Source of the DNA: Phytophthora quininea
Taxonomy: Eukaryota > Oomycota > Peronosporomycetes > Peronosporales > Peronosporaceae
Length of the DNA: 64,000 nt
Assembly (NCBI GenBank): GCA_011947345.1
Contig: JAAVTG010001003.1
Coordinates: 1,178,001-1,242,000, forward strand
Direction: 5' to 3'
Position numbers and translations under genes: made by a program
Notes under the pieces: generated by a model
What the model was told of the DNA's origin: nothing
Database searches by the model: none
The model's input: the letters and a program-made list of their open reading frames with translations, nothing else
Shown: positions 35,753 to 47,115 of the stretch, piece after piece
How the letters are laid out: every line of letters starts with the position of its first letter
Position numbering within the stretch: the stretch's first letter is position 1

Positions 35753-37036
35753 ATGTCGGCGCCTTGTTCCCCTCACATGGACACATATTCGCAACGCGAG
35801 TCCAATGCAAACCTTGAACACTTACAAGAACATCGAGCGGCAGTGAAATTGCTTCCGAAGAACTGGCAGCAGCTAAAAGACGCATACAACGAAGATGAGG
35901 AAAAAGTTGAAAGCCCCGAAACAAATATCGACGATGCCAGTGCAACAGAAAGTGGCGAGCCCCGGTGGCTGCAAATTCGCTCACCATCCGCAGCAGTAGA
36001 CCCATTCGTCTACGCTGTGACAAATGGCATTCTAGCAGAAGACAACCAGAAACCTGCAAGCCGCTCGTCATTAAAAAGCAATGGCAATCGTCCGTTGATA
36101 CGCCGTAGCGTCAAAACATCAGAACTGTACGAAGAAATCCTAGTCAAGCTGTGCGGGGAGGTCGAAGCGATACAAAGCGCCAAATTCGTGGCTATTACGC
36201 TATTCACTAACAGAGATGGCAAGAATCAATCCGAGGAAGCAGAGGCTGTTGAAACAGCAGTGCACTATTTGAAAGTGAAGGCCAACTCCAAACTGATGAA
36301 AGTGGCAGCAAACATGCGCTGCTGCGATCCAGTGTTGCAACTGCAGAAGGCCGTGATCACGCGGAATACGTGGAAAGTGGTTGACAACTCGTCCGTTCAT
36401 CCGTCCGGATACGAGTTTCGACAGCTTCCGATCGTGTTTGGTCCTCAGCAGGCAAGATTCTACGCGGGGGTACCGCTGGTAAACACCAAGAGGCAGTACA
36501 CCTACGGGGCTCTTGCAGTTTTTGATCCTGCTATCAACCCTGGCAAAGACGACGACTCGGCATTATGCTCGCTATTGGATGATCTCCAGAAGTTTGCAAG
36601 TGCTGCTGTCACTGCACTGGATGACAAGAGGAAAGAGGTCGAGCTGGAAAGCTTTCTGCAAGCGCCTTTGCTACAACTTCGGAAGTCCGAGTCCGCTTTA
36701 CCTCAATTGTCACGAGGAAGTCGCCACTGGAAACCAATCGGCCTAGGTGAGCAAGAGAGTCTAGATGGCGACAGCGACGACGAGATCGAAGAAGCGCAGA
36801 AGAGGCTGGAGTTCGAGCTCAGTCACGGCCACCGGAAAGGCAGAACAGCTCTCATTAGCGGTAGTAAAAGTGTCGGCAAGCCGCATTCAACCTCTGACAA
36901 TGGCAGCGTCAGTAAAGAACGCGTCCAGTACTTCCGCAATAAAATGCAGGAGCTGGTGCAGCGAGCGCAGGAGACACAGACTCAATTGGCCGAGAACTCG
37001 ATCCAGATAGAACGTCACGGCATACCGATCCTGTAA
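35753..37036 (+). CDS. GAF-like domain protein, possibly the C-terminal part of the START-FYVE gene
   Basis: A 427-residue frame. After an acidic N-terminal part, residues about 120-300 have a GAF-like pattern, ending in FGPQQARFYAGVPLVN and YTYGALAVFDPAINPG. A Lys/Gln-rich helical C-terminus follows. GAF domains bind small molecules or mediate dimers; the ligand is unknown. Oomycete proteins that place a GAF domain after START and FYVE domains are common. The frame continues open upstream of its ATG (GINQSIS), which supports fusion with the preceding gene. I would treat it as a separate reading frame until RNA evidence is seen. Confidence 0.6.
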   Translation: MSAPCSPHMDTYSQRESNANLEHLQEHRAAVKLLPKNWQQLKDAYNEDEEKVESPETNIDDASATESGEPRWLQIRSPSAAVDPFVYAVTNGILAEDNQKPASRSSLKSNGNRPLIRRSVKTSELYEEILVKLCGEVEAIQSAKFVAITLFTNRDGKNQSEEAEAVETAVHYLKVKANSKLMKVAANMRCCDPVLQLQKAVITRNTWKVVDNSSVHPSGYEFRQLPIVFGPQQARFYAGVPLVNTKRQYTYGALAVFDPAINPGKDDDSALCSLLDDLQKFASAAVTALDDKRKEVELESFLQAPLLQLRKSESALPQLSRGSRHWKPIGLGEQESLDGDSDDEIEEAQKRLEFELSHGHRKGRTALISGSKSVGKPHSTSDNGSVSKERVQYFRNKMQELVQRAQETQTQLAENSIQIERHGIPIL

Positions 37037-37145
37037 ACAACTACACGGCATTTCTAGCTGCGTTAGAGATCCGCAACTTGATGGTCTTTTCTGTTAAAAG
37101 CTTTGGATTTCTTTGAGTCTTCCAGTCTGGGTCTGCTGTCTCATT

Positions 37146-37483
37146 TCACTTGCCCTGGAAGAAGCCCAGCGTCTTGTTGCGGAATGCCAGAACACCAGAG
37201 TTCCAGCCCTCGCGCACGTACGTGTAGTACTCATGCTCCCGACTGGGCAACGGCTCGTACCGCTCCTCGCTGCGCGTCTTGTGCTAAGATATAATAACGT
37301 TGGTAAATATTATTTGTGAACAAGGTTTTATGTCATTGGACGTACGTGGTCGCCGTGGTAGGCCTCCTTGACCTGGCTTACCGAGTAGAGCACCACGTTC
37401 TCGCGCTCTAGCAGCTGGTACTTGACGGCGCCGTAGCGCAGCCCGCCGAGCGCCACGCCCGCGACGAACGCACTCAACGACAT
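37146..37483 (-). CDS. Small single-pass membrane protein, possibly a MICOS Mic12/QIL1-like subunit
   Basis: Two exons (37346-37483 and 37146-37277) join exactly in phase across a 68-bp intron to give 89 residues. The N-terminus MSLSAFVAGVALGGLRYGAVKY is a Gly/Ala-rich helix. Near the C-terminus is YVREGWNSGVLAFRNKT, reminiscent of the short W-N motif near the end of Mic12 and QIL1 proteins of the mitochondrial cristae complex. The resemblance is weak and short. That it is a real spliced gene is more secure than its function. Confidence 0.55.
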
Positions 37484-37539
37484 GGGGATCTGCGGCTCTC
37501 GTCGGTCACGATAAACTATTGCTCACTTGCTATAATAGC

Positions 37540-37670
37540 CCTTATTAATAATTTACATATCTATCACACTTGGATAAAATATTTAAGGTGCATACACGGT
37601 TAAATCCAAATTATATTTATGTACACAACCAGTTTATCTATTTACTAATATAATACTGTAGCCATTTCAA
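37540..37670. promoter_or_regulatory. A/T-rich divergent promoter
   Basis: Between the small membrane protein (-) and the SDR gene (+) lies a strongly A/T-rich block (attaataatttacat, aaaatatttaagg, aatataatactg) that stands out against GC-rich flanks. It probably serves both start sites. No known element was recognised with certainty. Confidence 0.4.
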
Positions 37671-37701
37671 GCAGCAGTCGCGTTTTGCACCAGCCAAAGT
37701 G

Positions 37702-39488
37702 ATGTCAGGGGACGTGGCCATGGAGGCGGGGCCATCAGAGCCCACGCTGCCTGAGGAAGAGATGCCGTTCACGGAAGAAGAATTGCAAGTCACCTTCAAG
37801 GTGTTGGATGCTTTGGCCAAGCGCAAGGAGCTGCTGGAGCAGCGAAATATGCGCACCATGCGGAAGCACTTGGCGCCAGTCTCCGAGTACATGGAAGGCC
37901 GCAAGTTTGGCGGTGTGGGGCGGAAGAAATACCTGGAAGACAAAGCCATTAGAGAAGAGAAGCGAGCACGCCACAACCAGCGTAAGATGCACGACAAGCG
38001 CCACATCAACAGCTCGGCGCTGAGACGCGAGCGCATCAAGAAGCTCGAGTCGCTGCTGCAACAAGGAAAAGAGGAAGGCAATGCATTGCCCATGATCGCA
38101 GACGGAGTGGCTGGCGAAGATGTGTGCCACTCCACCAAGACGCTGACTGGTCCGGAGCCAGAGCTGCAGAAACTCTGCACAGACGATGCCCAACACGAAC
38201 AAGACGAAAAGGCTGCTGCGGACAGGAAGGAAGCGAGCGAACTGCTGGGTTTCCGATCCTGCTACACGTGCAAGAGCCGATTCGACAAGATCCACCACTT
38301 TTACGATCAACTGTGTCCGCGGTGTGCGGAGCTCAATTTTACCAAGCGGTTCCAGTCGGCGGATCTGCGCGGGAAGGTGGCGCTGATTACTGGTGCTCGT
38401 GTGAAAATTGGTTTCCAAGCTGCGGTGAAGCTGCTACTGGCGGGGGCGGCGGTCATTGCTACGACACGCTTTCCGAAGGACGCGGCCGAGCGGTTCGCCA
38501 AGCACCCAGAGTATGCGACCTTCAAAGATCGTCTCCAGATTTTTGGAATTGACTTCCGTGACCTCGTGCACTTGGAGCAGTTCTGCGACTTTGTGATCAG
38601 CCGCTACTCGCGGCTAGATATGATTGTGCACAACGCATGCCAAACGGTGCGTCGTCCGCCGACCTATTACAAGCCGCTTGTGGACAAGGAGACCAAATCG
38701 CTCGAGTCAAGCACGCAGGAGGTGCAGATGTTGATGAACCACCAGCACGAGTTCGAGTCTCACGTCAAGTCGCTGGCTCTTCCTGCCTCGTCGGAGAAAG
38801 CAGCAGGTAACGTGGTCATGTCGTCCGCGATGAAGTCGCAGGTGCCGCTTATCGCCGGAGAAGACCACGCCGACGATCACAGTGAAGCATTTCCGGACGG
38901 CATGGTCGACGTGAACGGACAGCAAGTTGATCTGCGGACACGGAACTCGTGGCTGCTGCGCATCGGAGAAGTTGCCACCCCGGAAGTTGCTGAGGTGTTC
39001 GCCATCAACACATTGGCGCCGTTCATCATGAACAACCGTCTGGTGCCGTTGCTGGAGAAGAGCGGCAACTCTGAGAAGAAGTTTATCGTCAATGTTAGCG
39101 CGATGGAGGGCAAGTTCTACCGGTACAAGACGGCCAACCACCCGCACACGAACATGGCCAAGGCTGCGCTCAACATGATGACTCGCACGTGTGCTGAGGA
39201 CCTGAGCAAGCGACGCATCTACATGAACTCGGTCGACACGGGGTGCGTGCTGTCTGCTTTATATGCCAATGAGGTTAATGCTGACCCTTTGTTTGTCTGT
39301 GCAGCTGGATCAACGACGAAAACCCTCTCGCCAAGGCCCACGCACACGCGGAAGCGCACAACTTCCAGACCCCCATCGACGAGATCGACGCCGCGGCTCG
39401 TGTGCTGGACCCGATCTTCGTCGGCTACAACTCGGACGAACTCATCTTTGGCAAGTTCCTCAAGGACTTCCACGAGACCGAGTGGTAG
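37702..39488 (+). CDS. SDR-family Rossmann protein with N-terminal Cys4 knuckle and altered catalytic Tyr
   Basis: Exons 37702-39242 and 39305-39488. The first about 170 residues are charged and helical. A Cys4 knuckle follows (CYTCKSRFDKIHHF to LCPRCAELNFTKRFQ). The Rossmann fold begins KVALITGARVKIGFQAAVKLL, with HNACQTVRRPPTYY in place of the NNAG motif. An insert separates this from the C-terminal half with VSAMEGKFYRYK and NHPHTNMAKAALNM. At the catalytic Tyr-x3-Lys position the sequence is T-N-M-A-K, so the Tyr is replaced. It may bind NAD(P) without normal dehydrogenase chemistry. The family recurs in eukaryotes without a clear function. Confidence 0.8.
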
Positions 39489-39702
39489 ACGCGACGCTGG
39501 AGGCTGCATGTGCATGGCAAATAGACCACACCATTGACAACCCTCTTGCATGCATGTGCGCTTGACCTCCATGACGTCGCTCTTCGTGTAGTTGAAGTAA
39601 GCATTCACCGAGTCTTCTGATTGGGTATCGAAATGGGCAAGCGTCCCCTGACCGCGATCCAGTCTCGAATCCGCCGCCTCGTGAGCAAGTGACCCCCAAG
39701 AT

Positions 39703-40666
39703 ATGAAGGTCGACACCCGCGTGGACAACAAGAAGTATGGCCTGTCCTCCGACAGCAAGGTCTGGTGCGCGGTACACCCCGTGCTGCGCCACAAACTCAC
39801 CAAGCTACGCGACGAGCGCACCGACAGCCGTGTGTTCCGCAATCTCCTTCGGGAAGTGACCTTCTACTTGGGCTATGACGCCACGGACGACCTGGAGACG
39901 GTCCCCACGAAGATCAAGGTGCCTAAAGTTAATGTGCAGAAGGATATTCTATTCCTTACCAAGAGAATGCTGCTTGTAGACACCTTGTGGCGACCATCAA
40001 GGCGCAGAGCTGGCCACGTCCGTGGTGCTCGTCCCCATCCTTCGTGCTGGACTGGGGATGGTAAGGATGCACCTTCAGTGGAAGGTATAGGGTGACGGTG
40101 GCTTACTGGAACGGTGTTATTGCAGGTGGACGCGATGCTGGATCTCCTACCAAACGCTTCGGTGCACCACATTGGTAGGGATCGTGAAAGCTGATGGGCT
40201 TGTTGCTTTGACGACTAACTGTGGGGTTGTACGACAGGAATGTACCGTAACAAGCAGTCTCTGCTCCCGGTGCAGTACTACAACAAGCTCCCTAAGGAGT
40301 GTAATGTCGACGTCGCTGTTGTGCTGGAGCCTGTCATTGCCACGGGTAGGAACCGCAGTGTGTTTGTATCAAGCGATCATGATCTTAATGCCTTTGGTTG
40401 CTTTAGCTGGCACGATCCTCGCCACAGTGGCGGTGCTAAAGACGTGGGGAGCTCCGAAGATCAAGATCGTGAGCGCCATCGCGTCCAAGCAAGGCTTGAA
40501 AGAAGTGACCGACAAGAACCCGGACCTGGAGATCTATCTGGGCGCCATCGACGACGGGCTCACGGACGAGGGCTACATCATGCCTGGCCTCGGCGACGCC
40601 GGCGACCGCGAGTTCCAGACTGGCAAGGAGCTCGAGAAGACCAACAAGAGGCAGAAGACGGGGTAG
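39703..40666 (+). CDS. UPRT: Uracil phosphoribosyltransferase
   Basis: Five exons (39703-39918, 39980-40060, 40126-40174, 40238-40345, 40407-40666) give 237 residues. Motifs are VHPVLRHKLTKLRDERTDS, LVPILRAGLGMVDAMLDLLP, and the PRPP-binding loop EPVIATAGT, then PGLGDAGDREF near the end. The last is the uracil-binding flap of the family. It makes UMP from uracil and PRPP (pyrimidine salvage). The loop has Glu for the usual Asp and ATAGT for ATGGT, a conservative variant. All introns are GT-AG and in phase. Confidence 0.93.
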
Positions 40667-40792
40667 AAGAAAGACAAAGTCTGTGCACAGCAGCAAGCTC
40701 TGCAAATCAACTTCAACAAAAAACAATTCTTTTGCGTACCAACCTTTGTCAAAATTGGGTAAGAGAATCTTTGGCGAAAAGACATTTTCAGA

Positions 40793-41414
40793 ATGAAAGA
40801 CCAGACGCCGGAGCTGCTCAAGACGCGCTCCAAGGACCCGCTGGAGAGCTCATGGCGCGCGCACATGGTGCGTCCACTGCTGTGCATCTTCAGTCTGTGT
40901 CACTTACCGCTTCATCCCCGTACAGAGCGATGGACAGTGGGTGCCCGACGTGTCTGTGGAGACTTGCATGCTCTGCCGTGCCGCCTTCTCCTTCTGGATC
41001 CGACGCCACCACTGCCGCCGCTGCGGGGCCGTGGTCTGCGATAGCTGCTCCGGCAGCCGCACCAAGTTCATTTACAAGGAGATCTCGCCCAGCAGGCTGG
41101 CGGACGAGGACTGCCGCGTGTGCGACGCCTGCATCCGCGTCATCGACGAGAAGCTGGCGCTGGGAGTGAATCGTCGCTTCGGCAGGGGCGTGGCGGCAGC
41201 TCTCAGCGACAACCAGCAGGACCACGACGTTCCGGCACCGCTCGCTGCAGACAAAGGCGGTAATCGCACCGTCATGAGCATGGGCAGATACAGGTACACT
41301 CGGAGGAGACGGTAGAGTGAAGGTGGGTTGCTGATCTTCTGCTTGGGTTGTTGATTCAGAGCCGAGATCAAGGAGTCGGAAGGCAACCGCTACATCCGAG
41401 ACACGGATCTATAA
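40793..41414 (+). CDS. Small FYVE zinc finger protein
   Basis: Three exons (40793-40867, 40926-41293, 41360-41414) give 165 residues. The FYVE finger spans about residues 35-90: WVPD, CMLCRAAFSF, RRHHCRRCGAVVCDSCS, VCDACIRV. This has the WxxD, RR/KHHCR and RVC motifs needed to bind phosphatidylinositol-3-phosphate. No other domain is present. It is probably an endosomal adaptor. The C-terminus is charged and short. Confidence 0.9.
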
Positions 41415-41807
41415 GCGCTAGAAGCGAATGAAGCAGCTCCAGATCTAGCACGCCACTGCGAGCTGCACCCTGAGTCATGGCCCAACGAGCTCGATGCGAG
41501 CCACACGCTCAACATCTCCTGTCGGAACGTGCCGCTGAGCGTTCTGAACTGTTTGGCGCCATACAAACCTTCTTATTAAATCTGATCCCTTCTGAGTCCA
41601 TCAATTTTCCTGCGTCTTTCTTGGCCACCTCGATTTCAAACGCTCAAACTCAGCTCAGTCCACTTGTCATCTCGTCGGCAAGCAGCCAGGTGGCGCTCGC
41701 TTTCTCCACGTGCGAAGGGGCCCAAGCCTCGAAGGAAGGACCAACGCCCCTTTTTCTGCCTTGTTACTGCCGGCTGGCAGTGACCAATTGATCCAGCTAC
41801 TGTAACG
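41415..41807. other. Intergenic region before the kinesin gene
   Basis: 394 bases between tandem genes. A frame at 41477-41791 covers most of it but has no recognisable family and ends before the kinesin ATG. I read the region as promoter and leader. Confidence 0.45.
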
Positions 41808-44800
41808 ATGGAGCTGGAGACCCACGACGACACGAGGAGCGAGGAGCAGCCTGACGACGAGGCGGCGCCGTCGCCTCTAGCCATCAGTACGAAGCCCACG
41901 AGGCTGCGCACACCCTCCAAGGTGTCCAGGATCCCGACGCCAGGCCGCAGGAGCAGCACGCCGCCGGCCACGTCGCCCAGTAGACTAGGCATGGCCGCCA
42001 AGACGACGCCCCGAGCCTTGGAGAAGAAGGTACAACGCGTGGGGGTCTCTAGCGACTTTGCGCCTCGCTCGGACGAGGTCAAGAGGCCGTCCGCTATGGA
42101 GGCGAGACGAGCGTACTCACTGTCCATGAAGACGAGGATGCACGGCGTCTCTGTCGACGGCAACAGAGGCCATCGACGGACTGGTAGCAATAGCAGTCTG
42201 AGCAGCACAACCAGCAGCTCTGCTGGGATGTCGGCGATCAACAAGCGCACGGAGAGACGCAAGACGCTGCACGACCTGGTGGAGAGCAGCCAGGACGACC
42301 GACGCAGCAGTTTGGAGTCGCTGTCGTCCAACTCGTCCATGTCGTCCAGCGCGACGTCGGCGTCGTATGTGTCGGCCACGTCATCGAGAACGTCGTCGAG
42401 ATTGACAGCGACGCCGCCTAGGAGGAGTACCAGAAGTGCTTCAGCTTCAGCGTCGTCGGGACTGAAAGTGTGGCCGGCGACAGCTCCGTCTATGGATATG
42501 CTGCCGGAAGATTTTGTGCTGAGTGAGGACTCGGTGGAAGCGCTGAAGGAGGAACACGGCGTGACGGAGAAAGGAGTGCAGGAATTACTGACCTATGTGA
42601 CGTCGTCGCACACAACGTCGGCGCTAACGACGGCGAATATGAAGGCTCGAATGGAGGAGACCAAGTTGCTGAAAGCTGGATTGAGGAGGCTGAGTACACA
42701 CAGCGAGGGACTGATGAGATGCGTCGAGGCCTTTGAACAACGAACGCTCGAGCAGAACGAGTACGTGGACGACGCAGCCGCGGAGATTGAGCGCCTACGC
42801 AACAGCTGAACGCTGAGCCGAGTAAGCATGAAAATCACTCCAAGAGATCGCTTCCGGAGCTGGATCTGGAGGAGCTTCAAGCACATCAACCAGCATCGGA
42901 CTCGGAGACCGCGTCGACTACCTCGTCACAAAACATATTCTCGAGAATGTCGAGCGAGGAGGCTGATCGTCAACGCCAAGAGATTGTGCAAGCCATGCAA
43001 GAAGACTCGCCGCTGTCAGCGTATGTGCGTAACATTCTGAAGAAGGCGACGGATAAAATCGAGGAGAAGTGGAAGTCTCGCTTTGCCGAGCAGCTCGTGG
43101 AGCACGAGCAGGCGTTGGCGCAGGAGCGGGAGCGATCTTCGGCGTCGGTCCTCTCCAGTTCGCGCCTCGTGACTGAAACCTTGCACGGCAAGGATGACGA
43201 GCTGAAGGCGATTCAAGAATTGAATCTTAATCTGAACCAGCAAAAGCGACAGCTAGAGCTGGATCTGGATGCTGTTCGTTCCGAGCTCGACTTCTTGAAG
43301 CAGCAGATGGATGATGACGATGACGAACGCTCGTCTAATGCGCATAGCTTCTGGGAGAAGACGACCGATCTGGCTAAGAAGAATCGAGCGCTGACCGAAG
43401 ACGTGGCCCAAGCGAACAAAACCATTAACCAGCTGAACGAGACGATAAAGATCATGAAGACCAAGACGTCGAGTCTGCGAACAGAGAATGGTGAACGTGT
43501 GCGTGAGTCCAAGTCCATGGTCGCAGAGAAAACTTGTTGCAGGACAAGTTGGCTGCTATGGAGGCGAAGTTTGAAGATGAGAAGAACCGTCGCGAGCAGT
43601 TCCAAGTCAATGTTGAGCAGCTGACGGTGGAAAACACTGCTTTGTATGCTCAAATGGTGGCGTTGCAGACCACGCATGAAGCAAAGATGGAAGAATTGCA
43701 GGCGCGGTATGAGAAGCGAAACATCTCGCTGGTGGGTGAGATGAAGCTGCTGCAGGACCAGAACCGCCTGATGCGGAATGCAGAACCGAGTACCCAACGT
43801 GCGTCGGCAAGCAGCAGTGCTACTCGTTCTTCAGTTTTGCAGACTGAAGATAAGGAAGCGACCAAGCGAATCCAAGAGCTGACTGACGATCTGCTCGAGG
43901 CACGACAGGAACTCACTGAGAAGACAGACCAGATCTTTGAGTTGGAGAGGCAAGTTGCTGAGGGTGAGCTGATGCGTCGTAAGCTGCACAACACCATTCA
44001 AGAGTTGCGCGGTAACATTCGCGTGCATGTTCGACTGCGCCCGTTCCTGCGCTCTGATGGCAACGAAGGTTTAGCCGAAAGTCCGCAATCGGCTATTCGA
44101 TGCGATACGTTTGCGAACACGATCACTACAAACGTCGATAGCCCACACACCTTTGCTTTCGACAAGATTTACGGGCAGTCGGACTCGCAAGAAGCCGTCT
44201 TCGAGGATGTGTCTGACTTCATTCAGTCTGCAATGGATGGCTACAATGTTTGCATCTTTGCTTATGGGCAAACTGGATCCGGAAAAACGCACACGATGCA
44301 AGGGAGCGGGAAAGCCCAGATGCGTGGCATCATCCCGCGAGCGATTGATCTCATTATCAACTCGTGCTTTGACCTGATCTCGCTGGGATGGAACTATTCT
44401 CTGTCCGTGACGTTCTACGAGATCTACAATGAGACCATCCGCGACCTACTGACCGAGGACGGCGAATCGCGCAAGCACAACATTCGCACAGATAACCGGG
44501 GGCGGAACTACGTCGAAGGGCTGACGGAGGTCTACATCGACTTCGACCAAGCCACAGAGCAGGTCGAGGAGATTGTGAACCTGGCCGCATGCAATCGATC
44601 TGTGGATCGTACGGACATGAACGCACACTCCTCCCGCAGTCACAGCATTTTTGCGCTCAAGATCGAGGGATACAACGAAGCACAGAACACAGAGGTCGAA
44701 GGCACATTGAGTCTGGTCGATCTCGCTGGTAGCGAACGACTGAGCCGTTCCCATGCAACCGGTGATCGTTTGAAAGAGGCGCAAGCCATCAACAAGAGTC

Positions 44801-45147
44801 TGAGCTCTTTGGCGGACGTGTTCCAGGCCCTTGCCAAAAAGTCACCCCACATTCCGTACCGCAACAGCAAGCTCACGTACGCGTTGCAGCCGGCGCTGTC
44901 TGGTGACGGCAAGACGCTGATGATGGCCAACTTGTCGCCGACGTTCGCGTCTTTGGACGAGTCTGTGTGCAGCATGCGCTTCGCGCAGAAGGTGAGCCAG
45001 TGTGAACTGGGTGCTCCAGTTCGCCAGATCAAGTCGCGTGCATCTTTGGGGCCTGGAGACTTACGTGCGTTGGTCAAGAGCTCGCCACCGCGCGAGTCGC
45101 GTCGAAGCACCTTCACCCCTGGATCTCTAAGGAAGCTGGTGCAGTGA
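41808..45147 (+). CDS. Kinesin-14 (C-terminal motor)
   Basis: The N-terminal about 300 residues are basic, Ser/Thr/Pro-rich and disordered, as in microtubule-binding tails. A long coiled coil (about 42,550-43,960) leads into the motor: ELRGNIRVHVRLRPF (kinesin-14 neck junction), the P-loop AYGQTGSGKTHT, SSRSHSIF (switch I), LVDLAGSERL (switch II) and YRNSKLTYALQPALSG. The motor at the C-terminus and this neck sequence mark a minus-end-directed kinesin-14. Two one-base breaks, near 42,797 and at AAAA 43529-43532, are repaired by one base each. The total is then in phase (1,113 residues, one exon). Confidence 0.93.
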
Positions 45148-45405
45148 GGTGATGATTCATTGACAAAACAACAAAGTTGAAGACCGAACGTGTGCGGGCT
45201 GCTCTGTCTCCGGGTAAGCTCACTATGCATCGGTCGTGTATGGAGGCCTTGATAATTGTGTGAGACTAAAATTCCTGAAAGAGAAAGCGAAGAAGCGCTA
45301 GCTAGCTGAATGGGCTGCAACGTTTGAAATACAAGCAGAGTTTCGGCAATTCCTGTGTGAGTATATTGATCGGGATGTTGTCGACTCTTCGTCTTGGTGC
45401 TGAGG

Positions 45406-45716
45406 TTATTCCACATGTTCCTTGGTACGACGAGTTGACAGCCCAAAGTACGAGATCAAGCGCAGGAGGTACACGGTCGTGCAGAGCGTGCAGACGAACA
45501 GGGTGACTACATAGGCGCCAGAACCTTCTGGGCCTGATGGCATCGCCCCTTCCCGTCGTACGAGTTGCTCGAGTAGCCGTACTCGAGGCCCAGCGGGAAT
45601 CCGATAATCCAGAAGAGGAGATGCGTGGTGATCAAGTTGAAGGTCCAGCCCGTGTTGTCCTTGACGAAATGGACGATCGACTTGGGCGGTGGTGACGGCA
45701 AAGCAATGGGGTCCAT
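45406..45716 (-). CDS. Small protein with two membrane helices, unknown function
   Basis: The frame begins MDPIALPSPPPKSIVHF. Two hydrophobic segments follow: LITTHLLFWIIGFPLGL and YVVTLFVCTLCTTVYLL. The raw frame stops early; adding one base to the CCCC run at 45546-45549 (minus-strand GGGG) gives a 103-residue protein ending TRRTKEHVE at 45406. The same kind of repair works throughout the window. It sits downstream of PSMA6 on the same strand. I do not recognise a family. Confidence 0.6.
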
Positions 45717-45910
45717 AGCGAGTGAGGTTCTGGCTTATGCGCTTCCAGCAAATTTTGAAGTGAGCGACTGCTCAAAGCGTCTCGATCCAAGCGATCCGTT
45801 ACCCTTCGACAGAAACCATCAAAGATAGGGATGCAAAGGCACAATATCTCCATCACACTTTCTCCATTTCGTTCTACCTCTTGTGACGGAGGACAAAGCT
45901 GGACGGTTGT

Positions 45911-46916
45911 TTAATCGCGCTCGCTGATAGCAGTCAAGTGCGCCTCCACCTCGTCCTCGGTCAGTTTACGGAACCGCTGGCCTTCCTGCACGACGCCCAC
46001 TTCGATCTCATTGGGGCGGAAGTCCGCGGACAGCACCGACTGCAGGCACGTGATGGCCGTGTGCAGCGTGGTCTCGTAGTCCATGGCCGGGTTGGCCTTG
46101 ATCTTCTTCTCCAGGTAGTTCTGCGCCTCCTGCTCCTTGACGCCGGCCGACGTGGCCTTGTAGCCCCAGAAGTGTCCGGCAGGGTCGATCTTGAACACCT
46201 GCGGGCCCTTCTCGTCGTCCACGCTGATCAGCATCGTGATGACGCCGAACGCACGCATGGACGCGTGCTGCGTGTACACCTAGCAAGGAATAACCGTTTT
46301 CAGATTTTAATGACTCTCCAAAATACAGCAATTGCTGGATCTTACCTGCGCCACATCGGCGATACGTTTGGCCAGCACATGGCACGGGACCTTGTAGCCG
46401 AACTTGTTCTCGAACTCGTGCGCCTCGTAACGCAGACGCTGCACTTGAGCCTTCGAGTCGGCTGCCAAACACAAATAAAATGTAATCAATAAACTCTTCA
46501 AGTATGCTAAAACAAACTCTTGGGAGCTTACCATAGAGGCCCGTCATGAGACAGCCGATCTCCGGTGTGATCTGGAACACGTTGGTGACCGAGTCGGGCT
46601 CGATCAGCTTGTCCTGGAATGGAAACCATAATAATAATTAGAGTCCCAATTCCACCATTCCTGGTTAGTTAGTGCTGTCTTGTACCTGCACTTTCTTCTG
46701 CGTGACAAACACGGCGCTGTCCTTGCCGCGGACGGCCACCGATGTGAGCGTACTCTCCTTGGTGGCGCGGAAGGCATACTCTGCATAGCAATAGATTTAC
46801 AGCGGTTAAAGACGCTATAAGGACCGGACGAAGCCGCTACGTCACGCACCGATCTGGTAGAGCCGTCCTTCGGGCGAGAAGATGGTGATGTGGCGGTCGT
46901 ATCCGTCTCCAGGCAT
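45911..46916 (-). CDS. PSMA6: 20S proteasome subunit alpha-1 (PSMA6)
   Basis: Five exons (46850-46916, 46686-46780, 46532-46613, 46346-46461, 45911-46279) give 242 residues, near the usual 246. The alpha-type N-terminus is [20 protein letters not shown]. Markers specific to PSMA6 are [32 protein letters not shown] and IADVAQVYTQ, with [18 protein letters not shown]. It is a structural ring subunit of the proteasome with no catalytic Thr. The start faces the divergent allantoinase-like gene 200 bp away. Confidence 0.96.
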
Positions 46917-47064
46917 GGCGTCGTCGGCTCTTGGATCCTTCTCCTTGGCAGCAGCTCTCCCCCTTTTTGCGATCTAAAAATCTAGTGTATCGTACACGAA
47001 ATTATACTCTCGTACGTTAGCGAATGGTTTCTGTAAACTTCAACACATTCACCTTGCTTTTTCT

Positions 47065-47080
47065 GCATTCACCGATTTGC
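47065..47080 (+). promoter_or_regulatory. Initiator-like element of the PuuE-type gene
   Basis: gcattcaccgatttgc 36 bp before the ATG resembles the oomycete initiator (CATTC core) followed by a flanking T-rich element. It matches the consensus only in part. Confidence 0.35.
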
Positions 47081-47115
47081 TGCACAAGTCACAGATCTCT
47101 TCAGGAGAGTCGACC

